Origin: Gammaproteobacteria bacterium
GTDB lineage: Bacteria; Pseudomonadota; Gammaproteobacteria; Pseudomonadales; Azotimanducaceae
Reading direction: 5' to 3'
NCBI GenBank assembly: GCA_009837725.1
Contig: VXSY01000218.1
Location: 1-34,707 of the forward strand
Length of the DNA: 34,707 bases
Notes under the pieces: model-generated
What the model was told of the DNA's origin: nothing
Database searches by the model: none
What the model saw: the letters and a program-made list of their open reading frames with translations, nothing else
Shown: piece by piece, positions 10,892 through 18,000 of the stretch
How the letters are laid out: the number at the start of each line of letters is the position of its first letter
Numbering within the stretch: position 1 is the first letter of the stretch
Translations under genes and position numbers: made by a program

Positions 10892-13800
10892 GTGACCAAC
10901 GAACTCGTCGTTTTCACCGGGCCGCCCGCCCTGACGCAAGCTCGGCTCTCAGCCAAGCTTGCCGAGCTGCGCCGGGTTGATCCGGCGGCGTCTGGCCTCT
11001 TTGCTGAGTTCGTTCACTTTCTGTTCCTGCGTCGGCCCTTGAGCGTCGGCGAGCGTCGTGTGATGGATGGGCTGCTTGCCTACGGGCCGCGACACGCCTT
11101 GCCGGCGCGTGTTGGCGAACCGTTGTGCGTGGTCACTCCCCGGCCCGGCACGATCTCGCCGTGGTCGAGCAAGGCGACGGATATCGTCGTTCGCTGCGGC
11201 ATCGATGCAATCGAGCGGGTGGAGCGCGGCGTGCGCTGGCATGTTGCTGGGTCGCGGCGCCCGGAACTCGCAGCGTTGCTACACGACCGCATGACCGAAC
11301 GCCCGGTGTTCGACGACGACTTCGCCTTCCTCACGGCCGTCGAGACGCCGCGCCCGCTTGCGAAGGTCGCCCTCGGTAACGAGCCCACCGCCGCGTTGCT
11401 CGTCGCCAACAGAGACATGGGCCTCGCGCTGTCGGACGACGAGGTGGACTACCTCGCAACCACGTTTGCCGGGCTCGGTCGAGACCCCACGGATGTGGAA
11501 CTCATGATGTTCGCGCAAGCGAATTCCGAGCATTGTCGCCACAAGATCTTCAATGCGGCATGGGTTGTGAATGGCAAGGAGGTGCCGCAAACCCTGTTCG
11601 GCATGATCCGCAACACCCATCGTGCCATCAACGGTGCCGGTGTCCTCTCGGCCTACTCCGACAATGCCGCCGTCATCGAAGGCCACCACACCGAGCGATT
11701 CCGGCCGGACGACGACGCAATCTATCGTCCTCGCCCGGAGCCGGCGCACATCCTGATGAAGGCGGAAACGCACAACCACCCGACCGCCATCGCGCCCTAT
11801 CCGGGCGCGGCGACTGGGGCCGGTGGCGAGATTCGCGATGAAGGCAGTGTTGGGCGTGGTTCCAAGCCGAAGGCCGGACTCGCCGGATTCACAACCAGCC
11901 ATTTGGAACTCGGCGAGGAACTGGAGCCTTGGGAGCTTGGTCGCGGCGGTCCGGGCAACGTGGCTTCGGCGCGGGAGATCATGCTCGATGGGCCGCTCGG
12001 CGCTGCCGCATTCGCCAACGAATATGGTCGCCCCTGCCTGACCGGCTACTTCCGCACCTTCGAGGCCATCAGCGCCGAACCGGATACCACATGGGGTTAC
12101 CACAAACCGGTGATGATCGCCGGCGGGGTGGGCACCGTGGTGGAGCGCGACGTCCACGCCGCGGACGTACCGTCGAGTGCCCGCTTGGTGGTGCTGGGCG
12201 GCCCGGCCATGCTGATCGGCCTGGGCGGTGGCGCCGCTTCGAGCATGGCTTCCGGCCAGAGCTTGGCGCAGCTCGACTTTGCCTCCGTACAACGCGACAA
12301 CGCGGAGATGCAGCGCCGCTGTCAGGAAGTCATCGACCGCTGCACAGACCTAGGCGAAGGCAATCCCATCCGCCTGATTCACGATGTGGGCGCGGGTGGC
12401 CTTGCCAACGCACTGCCGGAGCTGGTGCGCGAAGCGGGCCTCGGCGGCCGCTTCGACATCCGCGCCGTGCCGAGCGCCGATGGCGGCATGTCGCCCATGG
12501 AAATCTGGTGCAACGAGTCGCAGGAGCGCTATGTGCTTGCCGTGGCGCCGCAGGACATGCGGACGTTTGAAGCCATCTGTCGCCGCGAGCGCTGTCCGTT
12601 TGCCGTGGTCGGCGAGGCAACCGCGACGACGGATCTTGTCGTCGAGGACTCGCTCTTGCGGAGCTTGCCGGTGCGGATGAGTCTCGACGCGCTGTTTGGC
12701 CACCCGCCACGGGTGACGCGGAGCTACCAGGTTGCAGCAGCTCCTCTGGGCAGGTTCCGACACCGCGACATCGATCTGGCAGAGGCGCTGGCCCGTGTGC
12801 TGCGATTCCCCGCGGTGGCGTCGAAGAAGTTCCTCGTCACCATCGGCGACCGCAGCGTCACGGGGCTGGTGGCGCGGGACCAGATGGTGGGCCCGTTTCA
12901 AGTCCCAGTGGCCGACGTTGGGGTGACGCTGGCGGGATTCGACACCTACCGCGGTGAGGCGATGGCCATGGGGGAGCGTTCGCCGGTAGCGGTGCGGGAC
13001 GCTCGCGCGGCGGCGCGGCTTGCAGTGGCAGAGGCTCTGACCAATCTCTTCGCAGCGCGGGTAACGGACTTGCAGCGCGTGGTGCTGTCGGCGAACTGGA
13101 TGGCGGCCGCCGGCCACGAGGGTCAGGACCAGGCGCTGCGGGAGGCGGTCACGGCGATCGGTGAGGAGCTCTGCCCCGCGCTTGGCATCGCGGTGCCCGT
13201 GGGCAAGGACAGCCTGTCGATGCAGAGCCGCTGGAAGTCCGAGGACGACGTGGACCAGCGCGTCGTATCGCCGGTGACGCTGAACGTGACGGCTTTCGCG
13301 CCCGTGACGGATGCGCGACACACATTGACGCCCTTCCTTCCGGAAGATGTCCGAGAACTGTTCCTGGTTTCACCGGGACAGCGCCGTCGGCTCGGTGCCA
13401 GTGCGCTGGAGCAGTGCTTCCCCGAGTATGTCGAGGGCATTGGTGCAGCGCCACCTGATGTGGACGCTGGCCAGCTCAAGCAAATGCTGGAGACGTTGCA
13501 CGCGCTTTGTGCCGAAGGTCTGGTGGGAGCGTGGCACGACCGCTCCGACGGGGGCCTCTTCGTGTCGCTGCTTGAGATGGCCTTCGCGAAGCGTTGCGGG
13601 TTGGACATTCGCCTCGACACTGACGATGCCTTGGCGGAGCTGTTTGCCGAGGAAGTGGGCGTCGTGCTCGGACTGCGCGTTGGCGATGTGCCCGACGTTG
13701 AGAAGCGGCTACAGGAGGCAGGAGTTTCGTGCGAGCCGGTGGGGCGACGACGCGATGACGAGCGCATCTGCATCTATGCCGGCGACGAGCTGGCATTTGC

Positions 13801-14758
13801 CCGCACACGCTCCGAGTTGGAGCGCCGCTGGGCATGCGTCAGCCACCACATGCAGCGCATTCGCGACGACGCGACCTGTGCCGATGAGGAACTCGCCGCC
13901 GTCGACTCGGACGCCACCAAACTCCGGTTCCGTGCCTCTTTCGATCCGGAGGAGGACATTGCGGCGCCCTACGTCGCAAGCGGGATTCGCCCGCGTGCGC
14001 TGATCCTGCGCGAGCAAGGCGTGAACGGCCAGATCGAGATGGCGGCGGCATTCCACCGCGCCGGCTTCGAGGCGGTGGACATGCACATGAGCGACGTGTT
14101 CGCTGACCCCGACGTGCTCAAGAGCGGTCAAGTGCTGGCGGTGTGCGGTGGCTTCTCGTACGGGGACGTGCTCGGCGCCGGCGGCGGCTGGGCCAAGTCG
14201 ATCCTGTTCCACGCCGAGGTGCGCGATGCGTTCGCCGCGCTCTTCGACCGCGACACCCTGACGCTCGGCGTCTGCAACGGCTGCCAAATGCTGGCGCAGC
14301 TCAAGTCGCTCGTTCCGGGCGCAGAATGCTGGCCGGCGTTCGTCGCCAACCGCTCCGAGCGCTTCGAGGCGCGCACGGTCAACGTCCGGGTGAACGACGT
14401 GGGCTCGCCGTGGCTTGCCGGCATGGCTGGAGCCCTGCTCCCCGTCCCCCTCGCACACGGCGAAGGACGCACCGAGTTCGCGACGCAGAAGGACGCGAAC
14501 TCCGTGTTTGCCAACGGCCTGGCTGCCGTGCAGTTCGCAAACGCCGATGGCGCAACTTCCACAACCTATCCCGCCAACCCCAATGGCTCGGACGCCGGTC
14601 TCGCCGGCGTAATCTCCGCAACCGGCAAGGCGTTCATCCTCATGCCGCACCCAGAACGCGCCTTCCGTGCCGTGCAGAACTCCTGGACGCACGAATCGTG
14701 GGGTGAAGATGGCCCTTGGCTGCGCTTGTTCCGCAACGCCCGTGTAGCCCTTGGCTGA
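10892..14758 (+). CDS. purL: Phosphoribosylformylglycinamidine synthase, large single-chain form
   Basis: PurL converts FGAR to FGAM with glutamine and ATP, the fourth step of purine synthesis. At 1288 residues it is the long proteobacterial form, fusing the domains that other bacteria keep as PurS, PurL and PurQ. Visible are the N-terminal PurS-like part and the linker with SEHCRHKIFNA. Two AIRS-type halves follow (GIRDEGSVGRGSKPKAG-like region around residues 310-330, and DGGLF/HDRSDGG near 880). The C-terminal amidotransferase has nucleophile C1128 (GVCNGC) and the PHPERAF His/Glu pair near the end. GTG 10892 is the chosen start: it gives the usual N-terminus and follows a candidate -10 box. 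Longer in-frame extensions overlap tadA and are unlikely. It is convergent with the Nudix gene. Confidence 0.97.
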   Translation: MTNELVVFTGPPALTQARLSAKLAELRRVDPAASGLFAEFVHFLFLRRPLSVGERRVMDGLLAYGPRHALPARVGEPLCVVTPRPGTISPWSSKATDIVVRCGIDAIERVERGVRWHVAGSRRPELAALLHDRMTERPVFDDDFAFLTAVETPRPLAKVALGNEPTAALLVANRDMGLALSDDEVDYLATTFAGLGRDPTDVELMMFAQANSEHCRHKIFNAAWVVNGKEVPQTLFGMIRNTHRAINGAGVLSAYSDNAAVIEGHHTERFRPDDDAIYRPRPEPAHILMKAETHNHPTAIAPYPGAATGAGGEIRDEGSVGRGSKPKAGLAGFTTSHLELGEELEPWELGRGGPGNVASAREIMLDGPLGAAAFANEYGRPCLTGYFRTFEAISAEPDTTWGYHKPVMIAGGVGTVVERDVHAADVPSSARLVVLGGPAMLIGLGGGAASSMASGQSLAQLDFASVQRDNAEMQRRCQEVIDRCTDLGEGNPIRLIHDVGAGGLANALPELVREAGLGGRFDIRAVPSADGGMSPMEIWCNESQERYVLAVAPQDMRTFEAICRRERCPFAVVGEATATTDLVVEDSLLRSLPVRMSLDALFGHPPRVTRSYQVAAAPLGRFRHRDIDLAEALARVLRFPAVASKKFLVTIGDRSVTGLVARDQMVGPFQVPVADVGVTLAGFDTYRGEAMAMGERSPVAVRDARAAARLAVAEALTNLFAARVTDLQRVVLSANWMAAAGHEGQDQALREAVTAIGEELCPALGIAVPVGKDSLSMQSRWKSEDDVDQRVVSPVTLNVTAFAPVTDARHTLTPFLPEDVRELFLVSPGQRRRLGASALEQCFPEYVEGIGAAPPDVDAGQLKQMLETLHALCAEGLVGAWHDRSDGGLFVSLLEMAFAKRCGLDIRLDTDDALAELFAEEVGVVLGLRVGDVPDVEKRLQEAGVSCEPVGRRRDDERICIYAGDELAFARTRSELERRWACVSHHMQRIRDDATCADEELAAVDSDATKLRFRASFDPEEDIAAPYVASGIRPRALILREQGVNGQIEMAAAFHRAGFEAVDMHMSDVFADPDVLKSGQVLAVCGGFSYGDVLGAGGGWAKSILFHAEVRDAFAALFDRDTLTLGVCNGCQMLAQLKSLVPGAECWPAFVANRSERFEARTVNVRVNDVGSPWLAGMAGALLPVPLAHGEGRTEFATQKDANSVFANGLAAVQFANADGATSTTYPANPNGSDAGLAGVISATGKAFILMPHPERAFRAVQNSWTHESWGEDGPWLRLFRNARVALG

Positions 14759-14797
14759 GGCCGTTGCCGTCGGGCGTTTTGAAGGGAAGGGGTGCTG

Positions 14798-14815
14798 CCT
14801 AGCCCCGGGGCTAGG
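14798..14815. terminator. 18-bp perfect palindrome between purL and the Nudix gene
   Basis: CCTAGCCCCGGGGCTAGG is a perfect palindrome that overlaps the Nudix stop codon (TAG on the minus strand, 14811-14813) and sits 39 bp after the purL stop. A nearly identical core (CTAGCCCGGGCTAG) overlaps the leuA stop. No T-run follows, so a termination role is only a guess. Confidence 0.4.
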
Positions 14816-15377
14816 AGGGTTGGGTTCGGGCTTGTCCTCGCGTAGGCCGGCTGACGACGATGTCCTCCATGCGCACTGGGAAGTGGCCCTTGGTTCGGTC
14901 CTCGAAGTAGTGGCGCAGCGTCTGGGTGACGACGGGGAAGGCGAGTTCATCCCACGGTACCTGCCCCTGCTCGAACAGCCGCGCCTCCAGAGTTTCCTCG
15001 CCGGCCGCGAAGCCACCGAGCAATCGGGCGCGAAAGAAGAAGTAGATTTGCGAGATGTGGGGTAGGTTGAACACTGTGTAGAGGCCGTCGATCTCCACCT
15101 CCGCGTTGGCTTCCTCGAGGGTTTCGCGCATCGCGCCGGCGGCTGTCGTCTCGCCCATCTCCAGAAAGCCGGCGGGTAGCGTCCAGCGGCCCTTGCGCGG
15201 TTCGATGGCGCGACGACACAGGAGCACGGCACCGTTCGCTATCGGCAGCGTACCGGTGACGATCTTCGGGTTGACGTAATGCACCATTTCGCACGCGTCG
15301 CATACAAAACGCTCGCGGTTGTCACCCTGGGGCACGCGCAGGCGAACGCTGCCGCCGCAGGCGCTGCAGTAGTTCAT
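14811..15377 (-). CDS. Nudix hydrolase with N-terminal zinc ribbon
   Basis: This 188-residue cytoplasmic protein hydrolyses a nucleoside-diphosphate-X substrate that cannot be specified. The N-terminus is a four-cysteine zinc ribbon (C4, C7, C26, C29). The Nudix box follows at residues 70-92: G70, E76, R84-E85 and E88-E89, with the usual late glycine replaced by Asn, as in some relatives of this NudC-like subgroup. I chose ATG 15377, which puts CSAC at the extreme N-terminus as in homologues. An upstream ATG at 15428, with a weak AAGG site, would add 17 residues. It is divergent from the carbonic-anhydrase-like gene and converges with purL, with only 52 bp between stops. Confidence 0.88.
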   Translation of the reverse strand: MNYCSACGGSVRLRVPQGDNRERFVCDACEMVHYVNPKIVTGTLPIANGAVLLCRRAIEPRKGRWTLPAGFLEMGETTAAGAMRETLEEANAEVEIDGLYTVFNLPHISQIYFFFRARLLGGFAAGEETLEARLFEQGQVPWDELAFPVVTQTLRHYFEDRTKGHFPVRMEDIVVSRPTRGQARTQPS

Positions 15378-15477
15378 CCGGCTGTGTTCATTCGTTCGGT
15401 GCGCGGGTGGCGAGAATTCACGAAGCATAAACGCCTTGGCGAGCTAGGAGGCTGCGCCGTGGAAAACCATCGAGTCG

Positions 15478-15545
15478 AAGGAACGAGCGAGCTTCCTTTC
15501 GCAGTTTTCGCGTAGCGAAAATCTGCTGGAGGGCGCCGAAGGCGC
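15478..15545. repeat. Cluster of three hairpins, divergent intergenic
   Basis: Three stem-loops follow one another. AAGGAA (15478-15483) pairs with TTCCTT (15493-15498). TTTTCGC (15505-15511) and GCGAAAA (15515-15521) have a GTA loop, flanked by GCAG and CTGC one bulge away. GCGCC (15533-15537) and GGCGC (15541-15545) have a GAA loop. The cluster lies in the 285-nt gap between the divergent Nudix and carbonic-anhydrase genes. No coding frame is evident. Confidence 0.6.
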
Positions 15546-15662
15546 GCGAGAGCGGCCGTGCGCCGGCTTGCGGCGCGTTTGCGGTGCGTTTACGGTGCGC
15601 GCTCTACGGCGTGTCTGGTTGCACGAGGGAAACCAAGCGATGCGGGCAAGGCGGAGAAGGCC

Positions 15663-16199
15663 ATGATCCACGCTCTCGAAGGCCGCCGGGTTCGCGCCGC
15701 GAATCCGCATTTCATTGCTCCGACTGCAGTGGTCATCGGCGATGTGACCATCGGTCCCGAGTCGTCCGTCTGGTGGGGCGCCGTGCTGCGCGGCGACTAC
15801 GACCGCATCACCATCGGCGCCCGCTCCAACGTGCAGGACAACGCCGTCATCCACATGGACGAAGGGTTCCCGGTGACCATCGGCGACAGCGTCACGATCG
15901 GCCACAAAGTGGTGCTGCACGGCTGCACCATTGGCGACAACAGCTTGGTCGGCATCAACTCGGTGGTGATGAACGGCGTCACGATCGGTCGCGACTGCCT
16001 GATCGGCTCGAACGCACTCCTTACGGAGGGGAAGACCATCCCGGACCGCTCCCTGGTGATCGGTTCGCCGGGCAAAGTGGTGCGCGAGCTGTCGGACGAA
16101 CAGGTGGCGGAGATCACCGACTTCGCCGACCGCTATGTGCGCAACTTTCGCCGCTACCTCACCGACCTCGAGGTGCAGGCAAGCGCCGATCCGGCGTGA
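15663..16199 (+). CDS. Gamma-carbonic anhydrase family protein (YrdA-like hexapeptide repeat)
   Basis: This 178-residue left-handed beta-helix protein belongs to the gamma-carbonic anhydrase/YrdA family. Repeated hexapeptide-type strands run from about residue 17 to 140 (for example VTIGPE, ITIGAR, VTIGDS, CTIGDN, VTIGRD). The three metal-binding histidines are present as H64 (AVIH), H81 and H86 (GHKVVLHGC), with the RGDYD motif at 43-47, so a metal site is likely. Whether it hydrates CO2 is not predictable; many members have no detected activity. ATG 15663 has a strong GGAGAAGG ribosome site. purT follows 14 nt downstream, so they probably share a transcript. Confidence 0.9.
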   Translation: MIHALEGRRVRAANPHFIAPTAVVIGDVTIGPESSVWWGAVLRGDYDRITIGARSNVQDNAVIHMDEGFPVTIGDSVTIGHKVVLHGCTIGDNSLVGINSVVMNGVTIGRDCLIGSNALLTEGKTIPDRSLVIGSPGKVVRELSDEQVAEITDFADRYVRNFRRYLTDLEVQASADPA

Positions 16200-16213
16200 C
16201 GCGGCGAGATCGA

Positions 16214-17398
16214 ATGACCCGAGTCGGTACGCCCCTCGCGCCCTCGGCTACCCGAGTGATGCTGCTTGGCGCTGGGGAGCTCGGCAAGGAGGTGGCCATC
16301 GAGTTGCAGCGCCTTGGTGTCGAGGTGGTGGCGGTGGATCGCTATGCCAACGCCCCGGCGATGCAGGTTTCGCACCGCAGCCATGTGGTAGATATGCGGG
16401 ATCCCGACGAACTGCGTCGCGTCATCGAGCGCGAGAGCCCGCACCTCGTGGTGCCCGAGATCGAGGCCATCGCCACGCCCACTTTGGTGGAAATGGAGCG
16501 CGAAGGGCTGCATGTCATCCCCACGGCGCGTGCCGCCCGGCTGACGATGGACCGCGAGGGCATCCGGCGGCTTGCCGCCGAGACGCTTGGCGTGCCCACC
16601 TCGCCTTATCTCTTTGCCGAAACGGAGGAGGAGTACCGCGCTGCAGTGGGACAGATCGGTACGCCGTGCGTGGTCAAGCCCGTGATGAGTTCGTCAGGCA
16701 AGGGCCAGTCCCTCGTGCATTCGCCGGCGGATGCCGAATCCGCATGGCAAGCGGCGCGGGCCGGTGCGAGGGGCGGTGGCGAGAAAGTCATCGTCGAGGG
16801 CTTCGTCGCCTTCGACTACGAGATCACGCTACTCACTGTCCGCCACGTCGGCGGCACGTCCTTCTGTGAACCCATCGGCCACCGTCAGGAGGGAGGCGAC
16901 TACCGCGAGTCATGGCAGCCGCAACCCATGTCGGCCGCGGCGCGGGCGGAGTGTGAACGCATCGCCGAGCTGGTGACCGGCGATTTGGGTGGCTACGGCC
17001 TCTTCGGCATGGAGTTTTTCATCCGCGGCGACGAGGTTTGGTTCAGCGAGGTCAGCCCACGCCCGCACGACACCGGCATGGTCACGCTGGTGGGGCAGCA
17101 ACTGTCGGAGTTTGCCTTGCACGCTCGGGCGATTCTCGGCTTGCCGATCCCCGTCATCCGCCAACACGGCGCGTCGGCCTCGGCGGTGATCCTCGCCCAC
17201 GGCAAATCAGCAAACCTGACCTACGGTAACCTCGATCAAGCGCTGGCCGAAGCCGACACGGAACTGCGCTTGTTCGGCAAACCGGATGTAGATGGTGAAC
17301 GCCGCATGGGTGTGGCCCTGGCGCGCGCCGACAGCGTCGATGTCGCCCGAAGGCTGGCGCGGAAGGTCGCGGCCGGCGTGCGCGTGCAGTTGCGTTAG
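16214..17398 (+). CDS. purT: Formate-dependent phosphoribosylglycinamide formyltransferase
   Basis: PurT makes formyl-GAR from GAR, formate and ATP, the folate-independent version of purine step three. The 394-residue ATP-grasp enzyme has the N-terminal [12 protein letters not shown] nucleotide-binding turn. The ATP-grasp core follows, with [14 protein letters not shown] near residue 150, FGMEFF and the catalytic loop [14 protein letters not shown] near 280. It ends with the usual C-terminal subdomain ([10 protein letters not shown], then MGVALA). Length matches the family. It follows the gamma-carbonic-anhydrase-like gene by 14 nt. Together with purL, guaB and guaA it makes four purine genes within 13 kb. 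No purN is seen in the window. Confidence 0.96.
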   Translation: MTRVGTPLAPSATRVMLLGAGELGKEVAIELQRLGVEVVAVDRYANAPAMQVSHRSHVVDMRDPDELRRVIERESPHLVVPEIEAIATPTLVEMEREGLHVIPTARAARLTMDREGIRRLAAETLGVPTSPYLFAETEEEYRAAVGQIGTPCVVKPVMSSSGKGQSLVHSPADAESAWQAARAGARGGGEKVIVEGFVAFDYEITLLTVRHVGGTSFCEPIGHRQEGGDYRESWQPQPMSAAARAECERIAELVTGDLGGYGLFGMEFFIRGDEVWFSEVSPRPHDTGMVTLVGQQLSEFALHARAILGLPIPVIRQHGASASAVILAHGKSANLTYGNLDQALAEADTELRLFGKPDVDGERRMGVALARADSVDVARRLARKVAAGVRVQLR

Positions 17399-17473
17399 CC
17401 GAGCGGGGATTCGTCTGGTGTGGGCGGCCGGGCGGGTGCGTCCATGGTGCCGCCCTGTGAGGGGCGGTTGCAC

Positions 17474-17502
17474 TTGACGATGCTCATCGCCCATCGCATG
17501 AT
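17474..17502 (+). promoter_or_regulatory. Candidate promoter of the small membrane protein
   Basis: TTGACG (17474-17479), a 17-nt spacer and CATGAT (17497-17502). The start would be near 17509, 45 nt before the ATG at 17554. The -35 is good (5 of 6) and the -10 moderate (4 of 6). Confidence 0.45.
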
Positions 17503-17553
17503 CTGGTCAGACACGGCAAGCCCTGCAACGGAGAAGCGTTCGGAGCAAGAACA

Positions 17554-17757
17554 ATGGTCAATTCCAACGAAGGACTCGAACAAAGGGTTGCGGCCATTGA
17601 AGCCACTCTCGAACACTTGGCCACCAAGGCGGACATTGAAAGCGTCAAAGCGCTCATTGCGGAGCGCGAGACGACCATGCTTCGTTGGCTGATGGGCATG
17701 GTGGCCGCCAGCGCCCTCGCGGTGACGATCGCGCTTGTGCGCACGTTCATGGGCTGA
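17554..17757 (+). CDS. Small coiled-coil/membrane protein (DUF1640-like)
   Basis: This predicted protein of 67 residues has an amphipathic N-terminal coiled coil (about residues 5-40, heptads of Leu/Val/Ile/Ala). One membrane helix at the C-terminus (about 43-63) ends with a short positively charged tail. The segment LATKADIESVKALIAERE followed by MLRWLMG resembles the C-terminus of bacterial DUF1640/XhlA-type proteins, which are usually longer. The ATG has a GGAG site 8 nt upstream and its own candidate promoter. Codon use is like that of neighbouring genes, and there are no overlapping genes, so I consider it real. The function is unknown; a membrane-anchored oligomer is the only inference the sequence allows. 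Confidence 0.72.
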   Translation: MVNSNEGLEQRVAAIEATLEHLATKADIESVKALIAERETTMLRWLMGMVAASALAVTIALVRTFMG

Positions 17758-17773
17758 CGCGGTAGATCCTTGC

Positions 17774-17801
17774 TTGCACGCCGTCTGGCGTTCTGTATAG
17801 T
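17774..17801 (+). promoter_or_regulatory. leuA promoter
   Basis: TTGCAC (17774-17779) and TATAGT (17796-17801) with a 16-nt spacer. Transcription would start near 17808, leaving a leader of about 190 nt before leuA that contains the leucine-rich leader peptide. Confidence 0.7.
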
Positions 17802-17844
17802 GCGTCTCCGACTTTGGCCAACCGGACTCAAAAGACCACTCGCC

Positions 17845-17910
17845 ATGAACGCCCGCGGTCCGCATACGCGCCCGACACGCACACTTCTGCTCCTGCTCCT
17901 GCCGGCGTAG
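17845..17910 (+). CDS. leuL: Leucine-rich leader peptide of leuA
   Basis: This 21-residue open frame starts 37 nt after the predicted transcription start. Its last third is six consecutive leucine codons (CTT CTG CTC CTG CTC CTG, 17884-17901), followed by Pro-Ala-stop. Such a run directly before 2-isopropylmalate synthase is the hallmark of ribosome-mediated attenuation, in which stalling at Leu codons senses charged tRNA-Leu. The stop codon lies in a hairpin: TGCCGGC (17900-17906), loop GTA, GCCGGCA (17910-17916). A second stem, AGACCT (17957-17962) / AGGTCT (17974-17979), sits just upstream of leuA. Neither is followed by a clear T-run, so the terminator itself is not established. The Shine-Dalgarno is weak. 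Confidence 0.75.
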   Translation: MNARGPHTRPTRTLLLLLLPA

Positions 17911-17979
17911 CCGGCAACGTTCATTTGACAGGGCCGCAATAGCCCATCCGCCCCAAAGACCTTTCAAGCCCCTAGGTCT
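17900..17979 (+). promoter_or_regulatory. Putative leuA attenuator region
   Basis: Leader RNA between the leader-peptide stop and leuA. It contains the TGCCGGC/GCCGGCA hairpin over the stop codon, GGGC (17931-17934) / GCCC (17942-17945), and AGACCT/AGGTCT. CTTTGG near the leader 5' end (about 17812-17817) can also pair with CCAAAG (17953-17958), overlapping the last stem, so alternative foldings are possible. No textbook U-tract terminator is visible. Confidence 0.45.
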
Positions 17980-18000
17980 CGCGAAGTTGGTGTGTGTCCA

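Noticed and set aside
11279-12292. Long open frame antisense to purL
   Set aside because: It is a GC-rich shadow frame on the strand opposite a certain gene, with no family motif and no ribosome site. The same holds for antisense frames opposite leuA, ffh, der, hom/recJ and the S9 peptidase.
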